This document shows, piece by piece, positions 45,392 to 53,957 of a stretch of 64,000 nt of DNA. The translations under genes and the position numbers were made by a program. Source of the DNA: Beijerinckiaceae bacterium. Lineage in GTDB: Bacteria > Pseudomonadota > Alphaproteobacteria > Rhizobiales > Beijerinckiaceae. Positions within the stretch are counted from its first letter, which is position 1. Each line of letters opens with the position of its first letter. The notes beneath the pieces were generated by a model. The model saw nothing but the letters and a program-made list of their open reading frames with translations. It made no database searches and had not been told where the DNA came from. The DNA lies in the NCBI GenBank assembly GCA_947475995.1, contig CANJNI010000001.1:62001-126000 (forward strand), in the 5' to 3' direction.

Positions 45392-46567
45392 ATGTCTCAC
45401 GTTGAAGCAATCAAGCGGCCGGCGGCTCTCGCCGCGCCGAAACCTGAAGCGGCGGCCTTCGGCTACAGGATCGAGGTCGATACCGAATACTGGCGCGTGC
45501 AATCGCGCTGGGAGCGGCTGGCGAAAGTAGGCGCTGCGTTGCCGATGCAACGTCAATGCTGGCTGTCGGCATTCTATGCGTCGGTGGGTCGCATTCCGGG
45601 CGTCGATCCGCTGCTGGTGACGGTGGTGGACTCGCTTTCGGGCCGCGACCTGATGGGCCTGCCGCTCATTCGCCAGAAGCAGGGACGGCTGCGGGCCGTC
45701 ACTTTCGCGGACCGCGGCCTGACCGATTACAACGCTCCCATCGTCGGGCCGTTCGTGCCGCGCGACCTGAAGAACATAAGGCAGATCTGGCGGGCTGTGC
45801 GGCGCGCATTGCCGGCCACCGATCTGGTGCTGTTCGACCGGATGCCCTCGCACATCGGCGGCCAGGACAATCCGCTCGCATTCGTCGACGGCGTTTTCGA
45901 AAGCGGGTCGACAGCGCTGCAATTGCAAATGCCGGACAATTATGACGACTGGCGCGGCGGACTCGACCGGCGCTTCCGTCGCGAACTCGACCGCGCGTGG
46001 CGCACGTTCAACGAACATGAAGGCGCGACGTTCCGGCTGATCGAAAACAGCGACGAGGCGCAAGACTTCTTCTTCGGCTTCAAACGGCACTCGAAGACAA
46101 GCGTCGTCGATTTCGACCATGCCTATGTGATGGACCAGCCGGCCGTGCGGCGCTTTTACGACCGCGTCTTCGCCGACGGGTTGACCGACGGGACGGTGCG
46201 CTTCGCCGTATTGCAGGCGGGCGACGAACCGGTCGCGGGGCTCGTGATGCTCATCGACCGCGAGGGCTGTACGTTCCATCATCTGGCGACGGCAGGCGGG
46301 CGCTGGAAGATATGTTCGCCCGGGCGGCTGATCCTCGACCGCGCCATGATGGCGCTGCACGCGGAAGGCTTCCGGCTGTTCGACTTCACGTTCGGCGATT
46401 ATCCGTACAAGCGCCAGTTCGGCGCGCGGCCGGTGCGGCTGCTCGATGCGCATATTGCGGTGTCGTGGCGGGCGCTGCCGTCCGTCATCACTGAACGTGC
46501 GCGTCACGCCCTGGGACGGCGCGAAACGCGGCGCAAGACCGAGCAGGACCTGCCAGCCTATCGCTAG
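45392..46567 (+). CDS. GNAT-like acetyltransferase of the CelD/BcsL type
   Basis: A 391-residue protein with a duplicated GNAT-like fold (Acetyltransf_6): RGGLDRRFRRELDRAWRTF in the middle, then GDEPVAGLVMLIDREGCTFH and the terminal FRLFDFTFGDYPYKRQFG. Members occur in cellulose and EPS clusters and are thought to acylate polysaccharide precursors. The start is ATG 45392 with GGGGA upstream. Its end overlaps the stop of the convergent manC by four bases. Confidence 0.85.
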   Translation: MSHVEAIKRPAALAAPKPEAAAFGYRIEVDTEYWRVQSRWERLAKVGAALPMQRQCWLSAFYASVGRIPGVDPLLVTVVDSLSGRDLMGLPLIRQKQGRLRAVTFADRGLTDYNAPIVGPFVPRDLKNIRQIWRAVRRALPATDLVLFDRMPSHIGGQDNPLAFVDGVFESGSTALQLQMPDNYDDWRGGLDRRFRRELDRAWRTFNEHEGATFRLIENSDEAQDFFFGFKRHSKTSVVDFDHAYVMDQPAVRRFYDRVFADGLTDGTVRFAVLQAGDEPVAGLVMLIDREGCTFHHLATAGGRWKICSPGRLILDRAMMALHAEGFRLFDFTFGDYPYKRQFGARPVRLLDAHIAVSWRALPSVITERARHALGRRETRRKTEQDLPAYR

Positions 46568-47646
46568 CGGTGCGAAATGATCTCGGGCCTGTTGTCGGCC
46601 TTGAGGCGATCCACGACTTCCTTGACGCGGTCCGCCTGACGCGCGTCAAGCACAAGCACTGCGTCGGATGTGGCGACCACGATGACGTTATCGACGCCCA
46701 CCACCGCCGTCAGAATGCCTTGCGAGCGAATGTAGGCATTGGTAGCGCCGATGATGACGCCATCGCCCCGCACGGCATTGCCTGATTCATCGCGCTCGAT
46801 GAGATCGCGCACCGCCGACCATGTGCCGACATCCGACCAGCCGATGTCGGCAGGGATCACGGCCGCCTTGTCGGTGCGCTCCATGACGGCGAAGTCGATG
46901 GACTTTTTGGTGGCCTCTCCGAATGAAGCTGCATCCAGCACAAGACAACCGGATTCGATCTTCCCGGCGTCCACCGCCCCGGCGACCTTCTCGGCCATGA
47001 CGGTCTCGAACCGCGCGATCTCGCCGCGCATCGTGTCTGCGCGGAAGATGAAATTGCCGGAGTTCCAGAAATAGCCATCCGCAATATAGGCGCGCGCCTT
47101 TTCGGCATCGGGCTTCTCGACAAAGGCCCCGACGCGGCTGACCTGTCCCTTATGCCCGATCCTTTCGCCCGGCCGGATATAGCCATAGCCGGTCGCCGCA
47201 AAAGTCGGCTTGATGCCGAGCGTCACGATGAAACCCTGCGAGGCGACCGCCGCCGCTTCGGCGCAGATCGCCACCATGCCGGCGCGGTCGAGCACCGAAT
47301 GGTCGGAAGCCAGCACAGCCAGAATCGTATCGGGTGAGCGGCGGAATCCGATTTCAGCCGCCACCGCGACGGCCGGGCCGGAGTCGCGCCGCATCGGCTC
47401 CAGGATGATTTCGGCCGAAGCGCCGATTTCCGTCACCTGCCCGGCGACGATCTTCGCATAATCGGCGTTGGTGATGACGAGCGGAGTCTCGAACAGGGGC
47501 GAGGCGTCCAGCATCGCCATTGTGTCCTGAAACGTCGATCGCTCGCCGAACAACTGGATGAATTGCTTGGGCGTCGCCTCGCGGGATTCCGGCCACATGC
47601 GGGTTCCGGCGCCGCCGCACATGATGACGGGAAGGATTTTCTGCAT
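46564..47646 (-). CDS. manC: Mannose-1-phosphate guanylyltransferase
   Basis: A 360-residue nucleotidyltransferase with the pyrophosphorylase signature CGGAGTRMWPESREATPKQF, the VEKPDAEKA sugar-binding motif and FWNSGNFIF. It is the single-domain form without the C-terminal phosphomannose-isomerase domain of bifunctional ManC proteins, so it makes GDP-mannose only. It marks the end of the EPS locus. The promoter region upstream (47647-47768) contains nothing distinctive. Confidence 0.93.
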   Translation of the reverse strand: MQKILPVIMCGGAGTRMWPESREATPKQFIQLFGERSTFQDTMAMLDASPLFETPLVITNADYAKIVAGQVTEIGASAEIILEPMRRDSGPAVAVAAEIGFRRSPDTILAVLASDHSVLDRAGMVAICAEAAAVASQGFIVTLGIKPTFAATGYGYIRPGERIGHKGQVSRVGAFVEKPDAEKARAYIADGYFWNSGNFIFRADTMRGEIARFETVMAEKVAGAVDAGKIESGCLVLDAASFGEATKKSIDFAVMERTDKAAVIPADIGWSDVGTWSAVRDLIERDESGNAVRGDGVIIGATNAYIRSQGILTAVVGVDNVIVVATSDAVLVLDARQADRVKEVVDRLKADNRPEIISHR

Positions 47647-47768
47647 GCGGCGGCCCTGCGTGATGAAGCGTCGCCCGGAGGCTAGACGAAAATCGTGCGC
47701 AAACTGTTAGCTGGCCGCGAGGGCCGGAACCCGCAATGCGTTAATCCGGCATTAACCCGTTGCGCCGG

Positions 47769-49349
47769 TCATGCCGCCTGCTTCTGGTAGTCCTTGATGT
47801 CCGTGAAGGTGATCTGCGGCCATTTTTCCTGCTCGTAGCGCAGGGTGAAGGCCGACGAGGCCATGAAGACCGGCGCGCCGTCGAGATCCGTCGCCAAAGA
47901 TGAGGGATAGGCGCGCATGAATTTCGCCATTTCGAGATCGTCCGGGGCTGTCACCCAGCGACAGATCTCAAAGCGGCTGACTTCGAAACTCACCGGCAGA
48001 CCATATTCAGCCTGAAGCCGCTCGGCCAGAACGTCGAGTTGGAGCGCGCCCACGACGCCCACGATGGCGCCCGAGCCGTCGTTTGGCAGGAAGACCTGCA
48101 CGACGCCTTCCTCGGCCATCTGCTGCAAGGCTTCGCGCAGCTTCTTGGCCTTCATGGCGTCGCCGATTTTCACGCGGCGCAGGATTTCGGGCGCGAAGCT
48201 CGGCACGCCGCGGAACACGATGTCTTCCCCCTCCGTCAGCGTATCGCCGATGCGCAAGGTTCCGTGGTTCGGGATGCCGACGACGTCGCCCGCGTAAGCT
48301 TCCTCGGCAATGTGCCGGTCCTGGGCGAAGAAGAATTGCGGCGCATTGATCGGCATGGTCTTGCCGGTGCGCACCAGCTTCGCCTTCATGCCGCGCACGA
48401 GCTTGCCAGAACACACGCGCATGAACGCAATACGGTCGCGGTGGTTGGGGTCCATGTTCGCCTGAATCTTGAAGACGAAGCCGGACATCTTGTTCTCGCG
48501 CGCATCCACCATGCGGGATGCGGCCTGCAATCCGCGCGGCGGCGGCGCGAAGGCGCCAAGCGCGTCGATCAGGTCACGCACGCCATAGTTGCGCAACGCG
48601 GATCCGAAAAACACGGGCGTCAGATGGCCTTCGAGGAAAGCCTCCTCGTCGAAAGGCTTGCAACCTTCGTGGGCCAGCTCGATTTCGTCCAGAAAGGCCT
48701 GCGCCTCATGTTCGGGCAGAAGCGCCCGCACCGCCGGGTCATCCGGTCCGGAAACCTTGCGGGGCGTCTCCTGTTCGTCGAGCTGGCGCATGGTGTTGTT
48801 GCGCAGGTCGAAGGTGCCGGCGAAAGAACGGCCTCGCCCGATGGGCCATGTGACCGGCGCTGTGTCGAGCGCCAGCGTCTTCTCGATCTCGTCCAGAAGG
48901 TCGAAAGGGTCGCGCGTTTCGCGGTCCATCTTGTTGATGAAGGTGACAATCGGAATGTCGCGCAGGCGGCAGACTTCGAACAGCTTGCGGGTGCGGGCTT
49001 CGATGCCCTTGGCGGCATCGATGACCATGATGGCCGAGTCGACAGCCGTCAGGGTCCGGTAGGTGTCTTCCGAGAAGTCTTCGTGGCCGGGCGTGTCGAG
49101 CAGGTTGAAGACACGATCCTTGTATTCAAACGTCATCACCGAGGTGACGACCGAAATGCCGCGCTCGCGCTCGATGCCCATCCAGTCGGATCGGGTCTGG
49201 CGGCGGTTGGCCTTGGCGCGGACTTCACCGGCGAGCTGGATCGCGCCGCCGAACAGCAGCAGCTTTTCGGTCAGCGTCGTCTTGCCGGCGTCCGGGTGGG
49301 AGATGATCGCAAAAGTGCGCCGCCGGCTGACGGGATCGGGAGTGCTCAT
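47769..49349 (-). CDS. prfC: Peptide chain release factor 3
   Basis: A 526-residue GTPase with G1 SHPDAGKTTLTEKLL, G3 DTPGHEDFSEDTYR and G4 NKMDRETRDP, followed by the RF3-specific C-terminal domains (SFEVSRFEICRWV). It recycles RF1/RF2 from the ribosome. Length and motifs are normal. It lies 82 bases downstream of the RND pump genes on the same strand but is functionally unrelated. Confidence 0.97.
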   Translation of the reverse strand: MSTPDPVSRRRTFAIISHPDAGKTTLTEKLLLFGGAIQLAGEVRAKANRRQTRSDWMGIERERGISVVTSVMTFEYKDRVFNLLDTPGHEDFSEDTYRTLTAVDSAIMVIDAAKGIEARTRKLFEVCRLRDIPIVTFINKMDRETRDPFDLLDEIEKTLALDTAPVTWPIGRGRSFAGTFDLRNNTMRQLDEQETPRKVSGPDDPAVRALLPEHEAQAFLDEIELAHEGCKPFDEEAFLEGHLTPVFFGSALRNYGVRDLIDALGAFAPPPRGLQAASRMVDARENKMSGFVFKIQANMDPNHRDRIAFMRVCSGKLVRGMKAKLVRTGKTMPINAPQFFFAQDRHIAEEAYAGDVVGIPNHGTLRIGDTLTEGEDIVFRGVPSFAPEILRRVKIGDAMKAKKLREALQQMAEEGVVQVFLPNDGSGAIVGVVGALQLDVLAERLQAEYGLPVSFEVSRFEICRWVTAPDDLEMAKFMRAYPSSLATDLDGAPVFMASSAFTLRYEQEKWPQITFTDIKDYQKQAA

Positions 49350-49431
49350 TTGGGTCCTGCGGGGGCGGCGGGCCCGAACTGGTCCGCCGAGGTCCGGTCC
49401 CGATTAGTCGATTTCGGGCCGGATTGGAATC

Positions 49432-52400
49432 CTATTCGGCCGCCTTGCCCATCGCAGGGGTCTCCAGCGCAGCCGCGCGGCCGGCCGGAGCGCTCCTGCC
49501 GACCGCGTTCCGCTCCCGGCTGTGATCACGGGCCAGCAGCGTATAGACCGCCGGGGTCACAAACAGGGTGAACAGGGTGCCGACCGACATGCCCGCCGCG
49601 ATCACCAGCCCGATGTCGAAGCGGCTGCGCGCCCCGGCCCCGGCCACCACGATGAGCGGGATCATGGCCACCACCATGGCGGCGGTGGTCATCAGGATCG
49701 GACGGAGGCGGACGCCCGCCGCGTGTTCGATGGCTTCGCGGCGGCCCATGCCCTCTTCCTGAAGGCGGTTGGCGAATTCCACCATCAGGATGCCGTGCTT
49801 GGTGATGAGCCCGATGAGCGTCACCAGCCCGATCTGCGTGTATATGTTGATGCTCCCGGCGCCCATCATTCCCAGAATGTTGAGCGGCAGCAGCGCGCCG
49901 AACATGGAGGTCGGCAAGGCCACCAGAATGATGATTGGATCGCGGAAGCTCTCGAACTGCGCGGCCAGCACCAGGTAAATGACGATCAGGGCGAACAGGA
50001 ACGTGATGGCGAGCGTATTGCCTTCCTGCTGCAACTGGCGGCTGTCGCCCTGGAAGTCGTACGTGTAGCCCTCCGGGAAAATCTCGGCGGCCTTCTGCTT
50101 CAGGAAGTCGAGGCCTTCGCCGAGCGTGCGGCCCGGGAACGGCACGCCCGAGAGCGTGGCGGAGTTCAACTGCTGGAAGCTCGTGAGCGCGTTGGGCTGC
50201 ACGGTTTCGGAAACGCTGGCGACGGACGACAGCGGCACAAGTTCGCCGTTGGTGGTGCGGACCTGATAGCGGGTCAGCCATTCGGCCACCTGCCGATATT
50301 CGCGCGGCACCTGCGGGATGACCTGATAGGAGCGCCCGTAGAGGCTGAAGCGATTGACGTAATTGCCGCCGAGGAATGTCGAGAGCGAGACGCCGATATC
50401 CTGCATGCTGACGCCGAGGCGGTTCGCCTTGTCGGAATCGATCTTGAACTCAAGCTGCGGCGTGTCGAACTTCAGGTCCGAGTCCGTGAAGATGAAAAGC
50501 CCGCTCTTGCGCGCCTCGTCCTGAATGTCCGCCAGCACTTGCGCCAGTTGCTGATAATCGCCGGTCGTGCGGATGACGAATTGCAGGGGCGGGCCGCCGG
50601 TCGAACCCGGCAAGGCGGGGGGCGAAAAGGCCAGAACCTGTCCGCCCGTGATGGTGGAGAGCTTGGGCTGGAGACCTTGCAGCACCTGCTTCTGCGAGCG
50701 CGTGCGCTGGTCCCACGGCTTCAGGATCATGCCGACGAATGCGTTTCGCGCGCCGCCAAGGCCGTTGATGGCGAAGGCGTGATCCTTCTCGGGCAGGGTT
50801 TCGAGTTCGGCGGCCAGCTTGTTGGTCGTGGCCTCGAGATAGTCGAGGTTGGCGTATTGCGGCGTCTTCACCAGATGCAGCAGGAAGCCCTGATCTTCCT
50901 CCGGCGCGAGTTCCTTGGGCGTCGACATGTACATGATGCCCGTGAGCGCCAGAACGCCCGTCAGGATGAGGATCGTCATGGCGCGGAAGTTCAGCGTCTT
51001 GTGCAACCGCCGCTCGTAACGGATGCGCAAACGCTCGAAAAGACGATCCAGAAAGGCCACGAAGCCCGTCGCGCCGCCCGGAGGGTGAGGTTTCAGCAGG
51101 ACCGAGCACATCATCGGAGTGAGCGTCAGCGCCACGACGCCCGACACGATCACCGCGCCCGCCAGCGTGAACGCGAACTCCCGGAACAGGGCGCCCGTCA
51201 CGCCCGTCACGAACCCGATTGGCGCATAAACGGCCGCCAGCGTGATCGTCATGGCGATGACCGGCAGGGCGATTTCGCGAGCGCCTTTCAGCGACGCCTC
51301 GAACGGCGTCATGCCCTCCTCGATGTGGCGATAGATGTTCTCCACCACCACGATGGCGTCGTCGACCACGAGCCCGATGGCCAGCACGAGCGCCAGCAGC
51401 GTCAGCAGATTGATCGAATAGCCCATCGCCAGAAGCAGAATCATGACGCCGATCAGCGAGAGCGGAATCGTCACGATGGGGATCAGCGTCGAGCGCAAAT
51501 TGCCGAGGAACAGGAAGATGACCACGATGACGATCAGCGCGGCTTCGATCAGCGTCTTGGCCACTTCCCAGATCGAGGCGCGAATGAACTCGGTCGCATC
51601 ATAGGCGATCGAGAGTTCGAGACCTGGCGGCAGCGAGTTCTGAATGTCCGGCAAGGCCTTGCGGACATTGTCGATCATCGTGAGCGGATTGGCGGTCGGG
51701 GTCGCGTTGATGCCGATGAACACGGCCTTCTTGCCGTCGAAGATCGACGAGCTGTCGACCGATTGCGGGCCTAACTCAACATCCGCGATGCTCCCGAGAC
51801 GCACCAGCGAGTCGCCGCGCGTGGCCACCACAAGCTGCTTGAAGGCGTCGGGATTATCCAGCGACGTCATCGCATTGATGCTGGTCTGCGTAAGGTCGCC
51901 CTTGATCTGGCCCGCCGCCGACGTGAAGTTGTTGGCCGCCAGCGCATTGCGCACATCCGCTGCCGTAACGCCGCGCGCCGCCATGCGGTTGGGGTCCAGC
52001 CAGATGCGCATCGCGAAGGTCTGGCCGCCAAAAATCTGCGCGTTGCCGACGCCTTCCAGCGTCTGCAATCGAGGCTGGACGACGCGCGTCATGTAGTCAG
52101 TGATCTGTGCGGCGGTGAGCACGGCGGAGTTGAACGACAGGTACATGAGCGCGAAGCCCTGTCCGGTCTGTTTCACCGTCACAGGATCGTTGGCCTCGCG
52201 CGGCAAAGCTCCCTTGACCTGGTTGATCTTGGACAACACGTCCGTCATCGCCCGGTCGGGATTCGAATTGAGCCGCAGGTTCAGCGTGATCGTCGAAACA
52301 TTCTGCTGGGAGTTCGACACAATCGTGTCGATGCCTTCCGTCGAGGCGACGGCCTGCTCCAGCGGGACGGTGATGAAGCCCTTGATGAGATCGGCGTTCG

Positions 52401-52563
52401 CGCCCGGATAGGCGGTGCTGATCGTGATCGTGGTCTGCGACAGTTCCGGATATTGCCGGATCTGGAGGCGCGACCAGCTTTGCAGGCCGATGAGCAGGAT
52501 CAGCAGGCTGACAACGGTCGCCAGCACCGGCCTTCGGATGAAAATATCGGTGAAGGTCGCCAT
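49432..52563 (-). CDS. RND efflux transporter permease (HAE1 type)
   Basis: A 1043-residue AcrB/MexB-family pump: N-terminal MATFTDIFIRRPVLATVVSLL, the TM4 proton-relay aspartates in GLVVDDAIVVVENIYRH, TM10 lysine region and about 12 TM helices with two periplasmic loops. It exports drugs or other amphiphiles with the adaptor gene three bases upstream and an outer-membrane TolC-type channel that is not encoded here. Substrates are unknown. Confidence 0.95.
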   Translation of the reverse strand: MATFTDIFIRRPVLATVVSLLILLIGLQSWSRLQIRQYPELSQTTITISTAYPGANADLIKGFITVPLEQAVASTEGIDTIVSNSQQNVSTITLNLRLNSNPDRAMTDVLSKINQVKGALPREANDPVTVKQTGQGFALMYLSFNSAVLTAAQITDYMTRVVQPRLQTLEGVGNAQIFGGQTFAMRIWLDPNRMAARGVTAADVRNALAANNFTSAAGQIKGDLTQTSINAMTSLDNPDAFKQLVVATRGDSLVRLGSIADVELGPQSVDSSSIFDGKKAVFIGINATPTANPLTMIDNVRKALPDIQNSLPPGLELSIAYDATEFIRASIWEVAKTLIEAALIVIVVIFLFLGNLRSTLIPIVTIPLSLIGVMILLLAMGYSINLLTLLALVLAIGLVVDDAIVVVENIYRHIEEGMTPFEASLKGAREIALPVIAMTITLAAVYAPIGFVTGVTGALFREFAFTLAGAVIVSGVVALTLTPMMCSVLLKPHPPGGATGFVAFLDRLFERLRIRYERRLHKTLNFRAMTILILTGVLALTGIMYMSTPKELAPEEDQGFLLHLVKTPQYANLDYLEATTNKLAAELETLPEKDHAFAINGLGGARNAFVGMILKPWDQRTRSQKQVLQGLQPKLSTITGGQVLAFSPPALPGSTGGPPLQFVIRTTGDYQQLAQVLADIQDEARKSGLFIFTDSDLKFDTPQLEFKIDSDKANRLGVSMQDIGVSLSTFLGGNYVNRFSLYGRSYQVIPQVPREYRQVAEWLTRYQVRTTNGELVPLSSVASVSETVQPNALTSFQQLNSATLSGVPFPGRTLGEGLDFLKQKAAEIFPEGYTYDFQGDSRQLQQEGNTLAITFLFALIVIYLVLAAQFESFRDPIIILVALPTSMFGALLPLNILGMMGAGSINIYTQIGLVTLIGLITKHGILMVEFANRLQEEGMGRREAIEHAAGVRLRPILMTTAAMVVAMIPLIVVAGAGARSRFDIGLVIAAGMSVGTLFTLFVTPAVYTLLARDHSRERNAVGRSAPAGRAAALETPAMGKAAE

Positions 52564-52566
52564 GCC

Positions 52567-53724
52567 TTATTCCTTCGGCAGGGTCTGGGCTGGTTTGATG
52601 CCCGCGTTGGGATCGACGCGCACCAGCGAATTCGGATTCAGCTTGATCTGGCCCTCGGAGATCACCTTTTCGCCGGTCTTCACGCCTTCAAGGACCGCGA
52701 TGCGCTCATTTCGCACTTCACCGGTGCGGACAAACCGGCGGTCTGTCTGGAAAACCTGATCGGTCCGGGCGGGGGCCGCCTGCGCGGCGCCGGGCTGCTG
52801 GGGCGCAGGCTTCAGGGCGAAAACCGCATTTCCATAAAGCGAATAGGTGACAGCGGTGCGCGGAAGAGTCACGAACTCCTGCGCCGCCCCCGCCAGCACG
52901 GCGACGTTGGCGAACATGCCCGGCAGAAGCGCCTTATCCGGATTGTCGACACGGCCGCGCACCAGCACGTTGCGCGTGTCGGCGCTGACGCGGGCGTCTA
53001 TGGAAGCAACCTTGCCCTTGAACATCTTGCCCGCATAAGCGTCGACGGCGACCTCGATCTCCTGCCCGACCTTCAGTTCGTCCAAAAACTGCTCCGGCAC
53101 GGGGAAATCGACATAGATCGGATCAAGCTGCTGCAACGTCACGATGCTGGCGCCGGGAGCGATATACTGCCCCTGATCCACCTTGCGCAGACCAAGACGG
53201 CCAGCAAACGGCGCGATCAGCGATTTCTGGCGGATCAGCGCCCTCGTGCGCTCCACTGCGCCTGCAGCGGAGTCGCGCTGCGCCTGCGCCGTATCGAGGC
53301 TGGCGCGGCTGGTGGCGCCGCCGGTGGCGAGCTGGCGCTGGCGTTCGAGCGCGAGTTCGGTGTTGCGCAGCGTTGCTTCATTCGCCTGAAGATCAGCCTG
53401 CTCGACGGAATCGTCGATCTGTGCGAGCAGCTTCCCCTTCTCGACGTCCTGACCGGATTCGATGTCCAGCACACGGATCACGCCGCCAACCTGCGATGCA
53501 ATGTCGATGCCCTGCACGGCCCGGAAGGTGCCGATGGCGCGGATCTTGGGAATCCATTTTTCGGTCGTCGCCTCGGCCACCGCGACGGTCGTCACCGGCG
53601 GCGGCGCCTTGGAGATGAAGCCCTTGATCATCTCGGGCTTCATGACGAACTGGAAATAGCCGAGCCCGCCCGCGAGACCGCCGAGCAGCAGAAAGACGAT
53701 GATAAAGGCTATTGCGCGTTTCAT
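52567..53724 (-). CDS. RND efflux periplasmic adaptor subunit
   Basis: A 385-residue membrane-fusion protein: N-terminal signal/anchor (MKRAIAFIIVFLLLGGLAGG), lipoyl half-motifs (VGGVIRVLDIESGQDVEKG and IAPFAGRLGLRKVDQGQYI), a coiled-coil hairpin between them and a beta-barrel domain (VPEQFLDELKVGQEIEV). It links the permease to an outer-membrane channel. I start it at ATG 53724; the frame runs on to 53886 without an anchor. Its neighbour is coupled within three bases. Confidence 0.93.
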   Translation of the reverse strand: MKRAIAFIIVFLLLGGLAGGLGYFQFVMKPEMIKGFISKAPPPVTTVAVAEATTEKWIPKIRAIGTFRAVQGIDIASQVGGVIRVLDIESGQDVEKGKLLAQIDDSVEQADLQANEATLRNTELALERQRQLATGGATSRASLDTAQAQRDSAAGAVERTRALIRQKSLIAPFAGRLGLRKVDQGQYIAPGASIVTLQQLDPIYVDFPVPEQFLDELKVGQEIEVAVDAYAGKMFKGKVASIDARVSADTRNVLVRGRVDNPDKALLPGMFANVAVLAGAAQEFVTLPRTAVTYSLYGNAVFALKPAPQQPGAAQAAPARTDQVFQTDRRFVRTGEVRNERIAVLEGVKTGEKVISEGQIKLNPNSLVRVDPNAGIKPAQTLPKE

Positions 53725-53957
53725 GAGGGGCACCGACGGACCGGCAAGCGCCCACGGGAATCGTCGAGCGCCGAAAAGCCATGCTTTGCAAAGTGATCCC
53801 CTTACTTGGGCCAGCGCAGGCGGATCGGCAAGAGGAATGCTGCGCTGCGAGATAAGCGCAGGCGTCCATAGCCACGACCGGAACATCCCGTGACATTTAG
53901 GCCACAGATTTTGGCGGCTCTCAAAAGCGTCGCCATTAACCGAACGTGAGGGGCGGA

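Noticed and set aside
49522-51774. Long open frame (750 codons) on the plus strand opposite the RND permease gene
   Set aside because: It is an antisense shadow: high-GC codon bias leaves the opposite strand open, its product is low-complexity Arg/His/Gln-rich, and the permease itself is unmistakable.
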